NCBI GenBank assembly: GCA_002400085.1
Contig: DHEX01000048.1
Span: 1 to 15,400 of the forward strand
Length of the DNA stretch: 15,400 nt
Direction of reading: 5' to 3'
Source of the DNA: Clostridiaceae bacterium UBA4839
GTDB taxonomy: Bacteria > Bacillota > Clostridia > Clostridiales > Caloramatoraceae
Position numbers and translations under genes: made by a program. Each line of letters starts with the position of its first letter. Position 1 is the first letter of the stretch. A model generated the notes under the pieces. The model did not search any database and was not told the DNA's origin. It saw only the letters and a program-made list of their open reading frames with translations. Shown here in pieces: positions 6,927-14,436 of the stretch.

Positions 6927-7721
6927 ATGATAAAGGAAATATTATGGCCGGCAATAAGCTTAGGAGGTCTTGGACTTATTTTTGGTATTATCCTTGGAGC
7001 AGCTTCAAAAAAGTTTAAAATAGAAGTAGATGAAAGAGTACCACTTGTAAGAGAAAAGCTGCCAGGTGCCAATTGCGGAGGTTGTGGTTTTGCAGGATGT
7101 GATGCATACGCAGAGGCTATAGTTTCCGGCAAAGCACCTGCTAACTTATGTAATATAGGCGGTGAGAAAGCTGCAAAAGCCATAGGTGAAGTTCTTGGAG
7201 TTGAAGTAAAAGCTGCTGATCCTGTAGTTGCATTTGTAAAATGCCAGGGCACCTGTGTTAAATCAAAATCAAAGTATGATTATCATGGGTTAAAGAGCTG
7301 TCATGATGCATTAACTCTTGCAGATGTGGGGCCTAAAGCTTGTGAATATGGCTGCACCGGATTTGGAGATTGTGTTAAACAGTGTCAATTTAATGCTATA
7401 AGTGTTGTTGATGGAATAGCAGTAGTTGATAATGAACTATGTACAGGATGTGGATCTTGTGCTGCTGCATGCCCAAAGGGTATTATTGAGTTAGTACCAA
7501 AGAAACAATCTGTTAAGGTAGCATGTTCATCTAAGGATAAAGGAATGGATGTTAAAAAGGTTTGTACTTCAGGATGCATAGGATGCGGAATTTGTGCTAA
7601 GAATTGTCCTAATCAGGCAATAACTGTAGAAGACAACATTGCTCATATTGATTACAGCAAATGTACAAATTGCGGTATATGTGTTTCAAAATGCCCTGTA
7701 AAGGCAATAATTAACAAATAA
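6927..7721 (+). CDS. rnfB: Rnf complex subunit RnfB (polyferredoxin)
   Basis: A 264-residue electron-entry subunit that accepts electrons from reduced ferredoxin at the cytoplasmic face. Seen: an N-terminal membrane helix (~5-26); a CGGCGFAGC-type 4Fe-4S motif (Cys50/53/58/75); a middle cysteine region (Cys106, 110, 125, 139, 143, 149, 153); and three ferredoxin-type CxxCxxCxxxCP motifs (172/175/178/182, 217/220/223/227 and 246/249/252/256). The cysteine count fits about five or six clusters, as expected for the extended clostridial RnfB. AAGGAG (6910-6915) lies 11 bases before the ATG. It is the last gene of the operon, with a strong terminator 13 bases downstream. Confidence 0.97.
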   Translation: MIKEILWPAISLGGLGLIFGIILGAASKKFKIEVDERVPLVREKLPGANCGGCGFAGCDAYAEAIVSGKAPANLCNIGGEKAAKAIGEVLGVEVKAADPVVAFVKCQGTCVKSKSKYDYHGLKSCHDALTLADVGPKACEYGCTGFGDCVKQCQFNAISVVDGIAVVDNELCTGCGSCAAACPKGIIELVPKKQSVKVACSSKDKGMDVKKVCTSGCIGCGICAKNCPNQAITVEDNIAHIDYSKCTNCGICVSKCPVKAIINK

Positions 7722-7734
7722 GCTTAAAAACATT

Positions 7735-7774
7735 AAACAGTTTACAAGTATAATTTGTAAACTGTTTATTTTTT
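7735..7774 (+). terminator. Rho-independent terminator of the rnf operon
   Basis: AAACAGTTTACAA (7735-7747) pairs perfectly over 13 bp with TTGTAAACTGTTT (7755-7767), with a 7-base loop, followed by ATTTTTT (7768-7774). The stem is also symmetric on the minus strand, but no minus-strand gene converges here. Confidence 0.92.
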
Positions 7775-7885
7775 GCAACATAAATATTGTAATTCGCAAT
7801 TTAGATTTAATCCACCGCTGCGATAAGAAAAATATATTCCATTCACTTGACCGTTTGCAAAGATGTTCTAAGGATTAATAAAATG

Positions 7886-8040
7886 GTAGGGAACGGTCTT
7901 GACCGTTCCGTTGATGGACGAGCGGAATCTAGGAAAGCGGAACGGTGCCAACACCCAGTAACAATTTCATTCTATGGCATTTGCAGGACAATCTGAATTT
8001 GGGAGGGCGGAACGGTCAAGACTGTTCCCTACAGATTGTC
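7886..8040. repeat. MITE-like element with nested inverted repeats
   Basis: The left end (7886-7910) and right end (8008-8032) are 25-base inverted repeats matching at 24 of 25 positions. The left end contains a perfect interrupted palindrome, GGAACGGTC-TT-GACCGTTCC, and the right end a near-perfect one (GACTGTTCC). A further CGGAACGGT sits inside, near 7940. The right end is enclosed by a 9-bp hairpin, GACAATCTG (7987-7995) with CAGATTGTC (8032-8040). The element has no coding capacity. The structure resembles a non-autonomous transposable or REP/BIME-like repeat, but I recognise no transposase family and see no convincing target duplication. Confidence 0.7.
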
Positions 8041-8087
8041 TGGTATTTTAATTCTATAATGAATTATAAAAGAAAAGAAATATTTAG

Positions 8088-8116
8088 TTGCATTTTAGGA
8101 ATAATAAAGATATACT
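8088..8116 (+). promoter_or_regulatory. Promoter of the DEAD-box helicase gene
   Basis: TTGCAT (8088-8093) and TATACT (8111-8116) are separated by exactly 17 bases and both match the housekeeping consensus closely. The predicted start near 8123 gives a short leader of about 35 bases, so the helicase should be transcribed independently of the terminated rnf operon. Confidence 0.65.
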
Positions 8117-8157
8117 TATAAAGTTAAACAAAACGAGGGAGGAAATTAATAGTTTTT

Positions 8158-9756
8158 ATGGAAAAATTAAAATTTGAAGATATGCAACTTTCAAAGGAAG
8201 TAAAAAAAGCAATTTCAGATATGGGATTTGAGGAAGCAACTCCCATTCAATCGCAGGCTATACCTTATGTCCTTGAAGGGCTTGATGTTATAGGTCAGGC
8301 ACAGACAGGAACAGGTAAAACAGCTGCTTTTGGTATACCACTTATTGAAATGACTGAGATAGGAAATAAAAAACTTCAATCTATTGTACTTTGTCCTACA
8401 AGAGAACTTGCAGTACAGGTTGCAGAGGAAATAGGAGAACTAGCAAAGTATAAGAAGGAAATTCGTATTCTTCCGGTATATGGAGGACAGTCTATTGAAA
8501 GGCAGATACAGGCCCTAAAAAGAGGTGCTCAGATAGTTATTGGAACTCCTGGAAGAGTTATAGATCACATAAATAGGGGAACCCTTAAAGTTGACAATAT
8601 TAAAAGGGTTGTTCTTGATGAAGCCGATGAAATGTTTGATATGGGTTTTAGGGATGATATTGAAACAATTATGGGTTGTCTTCCTAAAGACAGACAAACT
8701 ACATTTTTCTCGGCAACTATGCCTAATGAAATATTAAAGTTTGCTAAAAAGTTTCAAAAAGATCCTAAGATAATAAAGGTTGTTCATAAGGTGCTTACTG
8801 TACCTGAAGTTGAGCAGTATTATTTTGAAGTTAAGGAAAGTATGAAAACTGAAATTTTATGTAGGCTTATTGATATATATAATCCAAAACTTACATTGGT
8901 ATTTTGTAATACAAAAAGGCGTGTAGATGAAGTTGCAATGCAGCTTCAATCGAGAGGATATTCTGCAGATGCCCTGCATGGTGATTTGAAGCAGGTTCAA
9001 AGGGATAGAGTAATGAACAAATTTAGAAAAGGCACTATAGACATACTTGTGGCAACAGATGTAGCTGCAAGAGGTATAGATGTAGATGATATAGATATAG
9101 TTTTCAACTATGATGTTCCACAGGATGAGGAGTACTATGTTCATAGAATAGGAAGAACTGCAAGGGCAGGCAGATCTGGAATAGCTTTTAGCTTTGCTGC
9201 TGGAAGGGATATATATAAGTTAAAGGATATTGAAAAATATACTAAAACAAAGATTATAAGGCAAAAACTTCCCACATTAAATGATGTGGCAGAAAGCCGT
9301 ACAAATATTCTAATTGAGAAAATAAAACACGAAATAGAAAATGAAGATCTTTCAAAATATGAAAAAATAATTGAAGTACTTATTGCACAAGAATACAATT
9401 CTTTAGATATTGCTTCTGCTCTATTAAAGCTCTATTCAGGAGACAGCAGCAGTGAGGAGCAAAATGAAGTGGATGCTGAGGAAATGGAGGATACAGGAGC
9501 AGCAGAGTCAGGAATGGTAAGGCTCTTTATAAATATTGGTAAAAAGCAAAATATAGGGCCAGGAAATATTGTTGGCGCAATTACTGGGGAAACGAGTTTA
9601 CCAGGAAAACTTATTGGAAGAATAGATATGTTTGATAGGTACACCTTTGTTGAAGTCCCAAAAGAATATGCAAAGGAAGTTTTAATTTCTTTAAAGGATA
9701 ATAGGATAAAAGGGAATAAGATTAATATTGAACCGGCAAATCCTAAAAATAGATAA
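8158..9756 (+). CDS. DEAD-box ATP-dependent RNA helicase with DbpA-type RNA-binding domain
   Basis: A 532-residue RNA helicase that unwinds or remodels RNA using ATP, probably in ribosome assembly or cold adaptation. All motifs are intact: Q motif (GFEEATPIQSQAIP, 23-36), I (AQTGTGKT, 48-55), Ia (PTRELA, 80-85), Ib (TPGR, 130-133), II (DEAD, 154-157), III (SAT, 185-187), V (ATDVAARGID, 299-308) and VI (HRIGRTAR, 329-336). After an acidic linker (~428-450), residues 452-528 match the DbpA RNA-binding domain (pfam03880 type), which in B. subtilis YxiN and E. coli DbpA recognises 23S rRNA. CshA, DeaD and DbpA subfamilies cannot be separated with confidence, so no symbol is given. The best ribosome binding site (GGGAGG, 8137-8142) lies an unusually long 15 bases before ATG 8158, and no better in-frame start exists. 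Confidence 0.95.
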   Translation: MEKLKFEDMQLSKEVKKAISDMGFEEATPIQSQAIPYVLEGLDVIGQAQTGTGKTAAFGIPLIEMTEIGNKKLQSIVLCPTRELAVQVAEEIGELAKYKKEIRILPVYGGQSIERQIQALKRGAQIVIGTPGRVIDHINRGTLKVDNIKRVVLDEADEMFDMGFRDDIETIMGCLPKDRQTTFFSATMPNEILKFAKKFQKDPKIIKVVHKVLTVPEVEQYYFEVKESMKTEILCRLIDIYNPKLTLVFCNTKRRVDEVAMQLQSRGYSADALHGDLKQVQRDRVMNKFRKGTIDILVATDVAARGIDVDDIDIVFNYDVPQDEEYYVHRIGRTARAGRSGIAFSFAAGRDIYKLKDIEKYTKTKIIRQKLPTLNDVAESRTNILIEKIKHEIENEDLSKYEKIIEVLIAQEYNSLDIASALLKLYSGDSSSEEQNEVDAEEMEDTGAAESGMVRLFINIGKKQNIGPGNIVGAITGETSLPGKLIGRIDMFDRYTFVEVPKEYAKEVLISLKDNRIKGNKINIEPANPKNR

Positions 9757-9760
9757 TTTA

Positions 9761-9794
9761 AAGCCTGAAGTTTTTACCTTCAGGCTTATTTAAT
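9761..9794 (+). terminator. Rho-independent terminator after the helicase gene
   Basis: AAGCCTGAAG (9761-9770) pairs perfectly over 10 bp with CTTCAGGCTT (9778-9787) around TTTTTAC, followed by a short ATTTAAT tail. It begins 4 bases after the stop codon. Confidence 0.85.
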
Positions 9795-9803
9795 GCATTT
9801 TTT

Positions 9804-9880
9804 CATCCGATGGCTAGCATCCGTACCCCCCGCTTAGGCGGGGAATAACGGATGCTACGCCCCTGGATCGGCTCTTCTTA
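9804..9880 (-). repeat. Hairpin repeat copy C (minus strand)
   Basis: Read on the minus strand it is AGAAGAGCCGATCCAGGGGC (from 9878), then GTAGCATCCGT, an inner hairpin, ACGGATGCTA and GCCATCGGAT, matching copy B at 14437-14503. The stem TAGCATCCGT (9815-9824) with ACGGATGCTA (9848-9857) is perfect over 10 bp. The inner stem is CCCCGC/GCGGGG (9828-9833 and 9838-9843) with a TTAG loop. The repeat begins at the last base of the stop codon of the PrcB-like gene, so it forms that gene's 3' untranslated region and may act as its terminator. Confidence 0.8.
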
Positions 9881-11809
9881 TTTTACTGTTACTGTAAACA
9901 TCATTCTATAGCCATTAAAATCTTTATATCCATACCAATCTTTGTAGATTGAAAAATTCTTTTGCGGGCCATGTCCTTTATTTACTTTTATCATCTTTTT
10001 TATATCATTCCATTTATAACTGCTATTTCTTTTGTGATAATGTTCAGCATCCCTTTGCATTAAATCAGAGGAAATAAATAAATAATAAGTTTGGCCATAG
10101 GAATAATTTTTAGCTGGTTTAACTATTATACTGTATTTATCTGGTCCAGGGAGAATTTCCACTGGAATCTTATTTCCTGAAATATCTCTTATATAAATTC
10201 CATCTTTATCAATACTGTTTATATTTACACATTTATTAAATTTTATAGTCCAAACTTTGTTGATGTCTACATTATTACAGGAATGAAGATTGGCCCAATT
10301 AAGGTCAAATATTTCAAGGATGCCAATATCAATATTAACATTGTCATCTGTATTCTCATTTAGCAGAACAATTTCATTGTATGGGAGAGCACTTAAATTA
10401 TCGTATGTTACAGGTGTGCCTAAGGTATATTTAATATAAACTTCGTCTCCTGCTTTAAGTTTGGATAATTTTTTCCATTCACTGCTGCTATAGGCAGTGT
10501 AATAGGCATTTTTATTTCTTCTTGAATCTTCAATTACAATATATACATATTTATTATTATAACTAGCTTTTTTAAAAGAGCCAATTATGCAGCCTGTTTT
10601 CATAGCAGGTGGTTTATCCATCAAATTTTTGTACTCACCGTTTGGGCTTTTTACTGTAATGTTGGTGGTAATGTCCTTTGACCTTATTATGTCATAGGGA
10701 TAATTCATAGTCTTAACTGATTCCTTATCTGGATTTATTTCTATGACCTGAATGTCTGTAGCGCCATTAATATTTGTAACAGATTTTACATGCACTTCGT
10801 AACCTAAAGTATTTTTTTCACCTCTTAATATGGCGACATATATATACCCAGAACTTTTATCTTCATAATATAAAAACCCCTGCTTTTCTTTTTTTGCATC
10901 AATTAATTTCTTTAGCTCATTTGGAGCAGCACTTCTATCTACAGCTTCAAATTTAACATTACCTTGCTGCGAATTGGGAGTTAAATTCTTATATTCAAAA
11001 CCAACTTGATTTTTTACAGTAATATTGGTGCTAATATTTTTAGCTCTAATTATGATAAAGGGATAATTTATAGTTTTAGAAGCATTGCTATTTGGAGCAA
11101 CTTCAATTATTTGAATGTTTGTAGTTCCACTAACATTTACAACAGAACTTACATATAATTCATATCCAAAAGTACTTTTTTCACCCATAAGTACAGCAAT
11201 ATATACATATCCGGAAAACTCGTCTTCATAATATAAATATCCTGGTTTTTCTTTGTTTTTATCAATTAGTTTGTTTAACTCACTTGGAGCAGAGTTTTTA
11301 CTAATTAGCTCAAATTTTAAATTTCCATCATTAATATTTGGTGTTAAATTTTCATATTCAAAACTGTTAAGGTTTTTTACTGAAATGTTTGCTGTGGTAC
11401 CTTTTATTTTTATTATAGTAGTAGGATAATTAATGACTTGAAGGGTTATTGCTTCAGGACTTGGGTCTGTTTCTTTTACATATACATTGATTTTATCACC
11501 CACTTCTTCAGCCAGCACTACGGATACCCCGTAGCCTGAAGTATTTTTTTGCCCCCTTAAAACTGCAATGTAGGTGTAGCCTGAGGAATAATCGATATAG
11601 TAAGCAAAGCCTTTTTCTGATTTATGATATTCTATAAGGTTTTTTATACCTAACGGAGCATCATTTTTATTTATTTCATCAAAATCTATTTTATTATAGG
11701 CAATGCTTACATGGTCAGCAGGATTTTTTGATTTTGCCATTACTGCAGGTGAAATTGAAAAAATTAAAATGAGCGTCATAATTATTGATAGCATTTGTTT
11801 CTTTACCAT
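9878..11809 (-). CDS. Secreted protein with three PrcB-like repeats and an SbsA-type Ig domain
   Basis: A 643-residue exported protein. Seen: a signal peptide (MVKKQ..., hydrophobic 5-20, likely cleavage after AVMA at 25) and three tandem ~115-residue units (~34-145, ~161-272, ~283-390). Each has APxxxxxLI, a Tyr-rich FAYYIDYSSGYTYIAVLRG-like segment, GY.V.V, P.....T..YP..II and an ITVK closing strand. These resemble the PrcB C-terminal domain family, named for a Treponema protein that stabilises a secreted protease. Residues ~403-495 form a further beta-rich segment. Residues ~517-590 resemble an SbsA/Big_5 Ig domain (VWTIKFNKCV...Y.YGQTYYLFIS). There is no LPXTG or S-layer anchor. ATG 11809 is chosen because AGGAGG (11816-11821) lies 6 bases before it; an in-frame start at 11839 has no such site. 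No protease gene is adjacent. A TATAAT-like -10 (11900-11905, minus strand) without a good -35 is the only promoter hint. Confidence 0.82.
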   Translation of the reverse strand: MVKKQMLSIIMTLILIFSISPAVMAKSKNPADHVSIAYNKIDFDEINKNDAPLGIKNLIEYHKSEKGFAYYIDYSSGYTYIAVLRGQKNTSGYGVSVVLAEEVGDKINVYVKETDPSPEAITLQVINYPTTIIKIKGTTANISVKNLNSFEYENLTPNINDGNLKFELISKNSAPSELNKLIDKNKEKPGYLYYEDEFSGYVYIAVLMGEKSTFGYELYVSSVVNVSGTTNIQIIEVAPNSNASKTINYPFIIIRAKNISTNITVKNQVGFEYKNLTPNSQQGNVKFEAVDRSAAPNELKKLIDAKKEKQGFLYYEDKSSGYIYVAILRGEKNTLGYEVHVKSVTNINGATDIQVIEINPDKESVKTMNYPYDIIRSKDITTNITVKSPNGEYKNLMDKPPAMKTGCIIGSFKKASYNNKYVYIVIEDSRRNKNAYYTAYSSSEWKKLSKLKAGDEVYIKYTLGTPVTYDNLSALPYNEIVLLNENTDDNVNIDIGILEIFDLNWANLHSCNNVDINKVWTIKFNKCVNINSIDKDGIYIRDISGNKIPVEILPGPDKYSIIVKPAKNYSYGQTYYLFISSDLMQRDAEHYHKRNSSYKWNDIKKMIKVNKGHGPQKNFSIYKDWYGYKDFNGYRMMFTVTVK

Positions 11810-12085
11810 AATAAACCTCCTTATTATTTTAGTATTCACATAAATAGACGTAATATTTTACAATTAAGTTCCATTAAATGAAACTATTGTTAAAGAGGTA
11901 TTATAAATATCGCTTTATTCAATTACTTGCTATGATAGTATTAACAATTTTAAAAGATAAGAAACTAAAATATTTAATTATATGAACTTTTTTAACTTTA
12001 TTTGTGTTTAACTATTAAAGGAGTGAACCGAGTTTTGAATGAGCGTGAATTAATAAAAATAATAACTACCCCATTTTTTATTGCT

Positions 12086-12964
12086 CTAGATTAATATATC
12101 TGCTACAACAGGCATATGATCTGATGGATATTTTCCATTCCATGTATCCGAAAGTATTCCATGATTTAAAACTTTGACATTATTTTTTATAAATATAAAA
12201 TCAATTAAGCTTCCATACTTTCCTGAAGAACCAATATTTTCTTTGCTAATACCGGTTCTTTTTGATAGCATATCAAATATTTTTGCTGCTTTAAAACTAT
12301 GAAAACTAATATCAGGTCCATGGTGTGGATTAATTGACACCTTGTAGGAATCAATTAATGATCTTTTAGCTATTTCATCATTTTTAAAATTGCCTGTCAA
12401 AATATTATATACATCACTTTTATTGCTGCAATTAAAATCCCCAGTAACTATAACAGGAAAATTTTCAGCTATATCTTCAATCTTATTTAAAAGCAGGTAT
12501 GCACTTTGCCTTACAGCTTCTTTCCCAAAGTGGTCAAAGTGTGTATTAAAGTGGAAAAAAGTACTTCCATCCTTTATTCTTTTAAACTTAGCCCAAGTTA
12601 CTATTCTTACACAAAGTGCATCCCAACCTTTGCTTCCGGGAACATCAGGGGTTTCTGAAAGCCAAAACGTACCGCTATCTAAAAGATCAAACATAGACTT
12701 TTTATAAAAAATAGGTGAGTACTCTCCTTCATTTTTACCATCGCCCCTTCCAACCCCAATCCAGCTATAATCTGGAAGCAGGTAAATAAGATCCTGCAAT
12801 TGATCAAATACAACCTCTTGAAGTCCTGCTGTATCTATATGATGAAATTCAATCATACTTGCAGCCATTTCTTTTCGGTTACTCCATGAGTTCCCAAAAT
12901 CAAATGCATTTTTATAACGTACATTAAATGATGCTGTTCTAATAAAATTTTCACTATCAGTCAT
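12086..12964 (-). CDS. Endonuclease/exonuclease/phosphatase (EEP) superfamily protein
   Basis: A 292-residue cytoplasmic metal-dependent phosphoesterase of the DNase I/ExoIII/inositol-phosphatase fold. Active-site blocks, numbered from the chosen start, are TASFNVRY (Asn14), TAGLQEV (Glu50, metal), FNTHFDH (His142, Asp144), VTGDFNCS (Asp176, Asn178), IDFIFI (Asp255) and PSDHMPV (Asp282, His283). The block GEYSPIFYKKSMF...SGTFWLSETP and GSKGWDA are typical of a widespread bacterial EEP subgroup whose substrate is not established. The frame extends to an ATG at 13018, but ATG 12964 is chosen: AGGGGG (12974-12979) lies 9 bases before it and the extra 18 residues are not family-like. It is followed by the PrcB-like gene on the same strand, but 276 bases apart, so co-transcription is doubtful. 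Confidence 0.87.
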   Translation of the reverse strand: MTDSENFIRTASFNVRYKNAFDFGNSWSNRKEMAASMIEFHHIDTAGLQEVVFDQLQDLIYLLPDYSWIGVGRGDGKNEGEYSPIFYKKSMFDLLDSGTFWLSETPDVPGSKGWDALCVRIVTWAKFKRIKDGSTFFHFNTHFDHFGKEAVRQSAYLLLNKIEDIAENFPVIVTGDFNCSNKSDVYNILTGNFKNDEIAKRSLIDSYKVSINPHHGPDISFHSFKAAKIFDMLSKRTGISKENIGSSGKYGSLIDFIFIKNNVKVLNHGILSDTWNGKYPSDHMPVVADILI

Positions 12965-13210
12965 ATGAAATTTCCCCCTATGCACTTTAAAAATAGGCAA
13001 ATTAAATCTTTTATTCATAAGTATAATAATATCATTTTAAAAAAGCGTCAACAGATTTATCCTTCTTGCATATAGGGGATATGTATAAGTAACTGAACTT
13101 TTGACACTTAGAATGAAAACATATGTAGAAAGCAGTAGACATATTATTTGAAGCAATTTTGTTATAAGCAGTAAACAAAAAAAGAATACTTATAAGGTGG
13201 AGTTTTATAT

Positions 13211-13239
13211 TTGACACAAACTTGAAGATAGATTACATT
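13211..13239 (+). promoter_or_regulatory. Candidate promoter for the CXXC peptide / iron-sulfur protein operon
   Basis: TTGACA (13211-13216), a perfect -35, lies 17 bases before TACATT (13234-13239), a moderate -10. The start site near 13246 would leave a leader of about 33 bases before ATG 13279. The promoter lies in the divergent gap with the EEP gene. Confidence 0.5.
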
Positions 13240-13278
13240 TATATTATATTTAATAAACATAAATGGAGGGAATGTTAT

Positions 13279-13413
13279 ATGAAAAATATTATTCGTAACA
13301 TTATTTTCATTGCCAGCATAGGTTTGATATTTTTTGGCGGTTTCAGAGGGGAAATAGGAACTGTTTTTAATAAGGCAGCTAATATATGCTTGGAGTGTAT
13401 AGGAATTGGCTAA
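13279..13413 (+). CDS. CD1871A-family CXXC motif mini-protein
   Basis: A 44-residue peptide: basic N-terminus (MKNIIRN), one hydrophobic helix (~8-21), then FRGEIGTVFNKAANICLECIGIG, with a CLEC (CXXC) motif five residues from the end. Length, R-G-E and the ICLECIGIG ending match the small CD1871A family found in clostridia; the function is unknown, and the membrane location and redox-active pair are inferred. An in-frame ATG exists at 13222, but GGAGGG (13265-13270) directly precedes ATG 13279 and the extra 19 residues are not family-like. Its stop overlaps the start of the iron-sulfur gene by 8 bases, so the two are almost certainly co-translated and probably act together. Confidence 0.85.
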   Translation: MKNIIRNIIFIASIGLIFFGGFRGEIGTVFNKAANICLECIGIG

Positions 13414-14320
13414 CAATAATAAAAAGAGGCACTTTGTTCAATTATTGAGCAGTATTGCTGTCAATGGGAATTTTAAGGGCTTTTTTAATGGACGAATATA
13501 CACGGGAAAAACGAAAAAAATCTGTGTGCCGATACTCAACTGCTATTCATGCCCAGGCGCATTAGGAGCATGCCCCATTGGTTCGCTGCAGGCTGTTATA
13601 GGAAGCATTAAATACAACATTTCATACTATGTGTTAGGCTTTATGTCATTAATAGGGGTTATGTTTGGAAGGCTTGTATGTGGATGGCTTTGCCCTTTTG
13701 GATTTATTCAAGATTTGCTTTATAAAATACCTACTAAATTTAAATTAACGGTATCTAAAAAGGCAAATAATATATTGAAATATCTTAAATATGCTGTATT
13801 TATCATATTTGTGCTTATATTGCCGATGACTTTACGGGATCAGTTTGGGATGAGTGATCCTTATTTCTGCAAATATATTTGCCCAGCAGGGACTCTTGAA
13901 GCTGGAATACCTTTAACATTATTAAATAAAAGTTTAAGAAGCGCAATAGGATTTTTGTTTAATTGGAAAGTTCTTTTATTAATAACTATTGTGATACTTT
14001 CAATTTCTGTATACAGGGTATTTTGCAGATACATCTGTCCTCTTGGGGCTTTTTATTCTTTGTTTAATTCAATTAGCTTTTATAAGATAAAGGTAGATAA
14101 GGATAAATGCATAAACTGCAATGCTTGTACTAATAACTGCAAAATGAACATAGAAGTTTATAAAAAACCAAATAGTGCAGAATGTATTAGATGCGGTGAT
14201 TGCATTAAAAGCTGTCCCACAGGTGCAATAAAAAGCGGGATATTTATAGATAATGAGCGTTTTAAAACAAAAAAAGTTAATAGTTATAATGCAAAGCTGG
14301 GTAAATCAAGTAATTCTTAG
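13406..14320 (+). CDS. NapH/YccM-like polytopic membrane 4Fe-4S protein
   Basis: A 304-residue membrane electron carrier. Seen: CYSCPGALGACPIGS (Cys46/49/56); three CxxxCP motifs (92/96, 155/159, 207/211) of the Fer4_5/NapH type; hydrophobic helices near 72-92, 127-142 and 186-203; and two C-terminal ferredoxin motifs (Cys235/238/241/245 and Cys260/263/266/270). Such proteins pass electrons between quinone or cytoplasmic donors and a partner reductase, but no reductase is in the window and the partner is unknown. The start is TTG (13406), 8 bases inside the preceding CXXC peptide gene. GGAG (13392-13395) is the likely ribosome binding site, 10 bases upstream, and no ATG fits the conserved N-terminus. 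Its last codons and stop (AATTCTTAG) form the 5' end of repeat copy A. Confidence 0.9.
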   Translation: MANNNKKRHFVQLLSSIAVNGNFKGFFNGRIYTGKTKKICVPILNCYSCPGALGACPIGSLQAVIGSIKYNISYYVLGFMSLIGVMFGRLVCGWLCPFGFIQDLLYKIPTKFKLTVSKKANNILKYLKYAVFIIFVLILPMTLRDQFGMSDPYFCKYICPAGTLEAGIPLTLLNKSLRSAIGFLFNWKVLLLITIVILSISVYRVFCRYICPLGAFYSLFNSISFYKIKVDKDKCINCNACTNNCKMNIEVYKKPNSAECIRCGDCIKSCPTGAIKSGIFIDNERFKTKKVNSYNAKLGKSSNS

Positions 14321-14380
14321 AAGAACTTATTCAGGGGCGTAGCAGTTGTTTTGAACATTACGGACGGTAGCCATCGGATA
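14313..14380 (+). repeat. Hairpin repeat copy A
   Basis: ATTCTTAGAAGAACTTATTC, then AGGGGCGTAGCAGTTGTT, TTGAACATTACGGACGG and TAGCCATCGGATA. It is nearly identical to copy B except for scattered substitutions (e.g. ACTTATTC against GCCGATCC). It starts inside the last codons of the iron-sulfur gene and contains its TAG stop. Copy A has the short inner loop (TTTTGAACAT) instead of the extra hairpin of copies C and D. Confidence 0.8.
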
Positions 14381-14436
14381 AGGTGATTCTTAGACTCAGG
14401 TGGAGTCTTTCTTATAAGGAATTCATTCTCCAACTG
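14381..14436 (+). repeat. Spacer of the tandem repeat, itself related to copy D
   Basis: It holds GATTCTTAGACTCAGGTGGAG (from 14386), sharing GATTCTTAGA with the starts of copies A and B. AGACTC...GAGTCT forms a 6-bp hairpin (about 14392-14408). The same block, degenerate, follows copy D (2442-2462), so it belongs to the repeat unit rather than being random spacer. The unit length from copy A to copy B is 124 bases. Confidence 0.55.

Larger units (their letters stand above)
7775..8157. other. Intergenic region between rnfB and the helicase
   Basis: This 383-base gap has no open reading frame of note. It contains CTTGACCGTT (7846-7855), a lone copy of the core of the inverted repeat downstream; the MITE-like element at 7886-8040; and the helicase promoter at 8088-8116. 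The segment 7886-8040 is visibly richer in G+C than its surroundings, which suggests insertion. Confidence 0.7.

Noticed and set aside
6758..7252. Minus-strand open frame of 164 codons inside rnfA/rnfB
   Set aside because: Antisense to conserved Rnf coding sequence, with no ribosome binding site and no recognisable domain.
12965..13018. N-terminal extension of the EEP protein as a signal peptide
   Set aside because: The 18 extra residues are basic rather than hydrophobic and lack a ribosome binding site. AGGGGG precedes the internal ATG 12964 instead.
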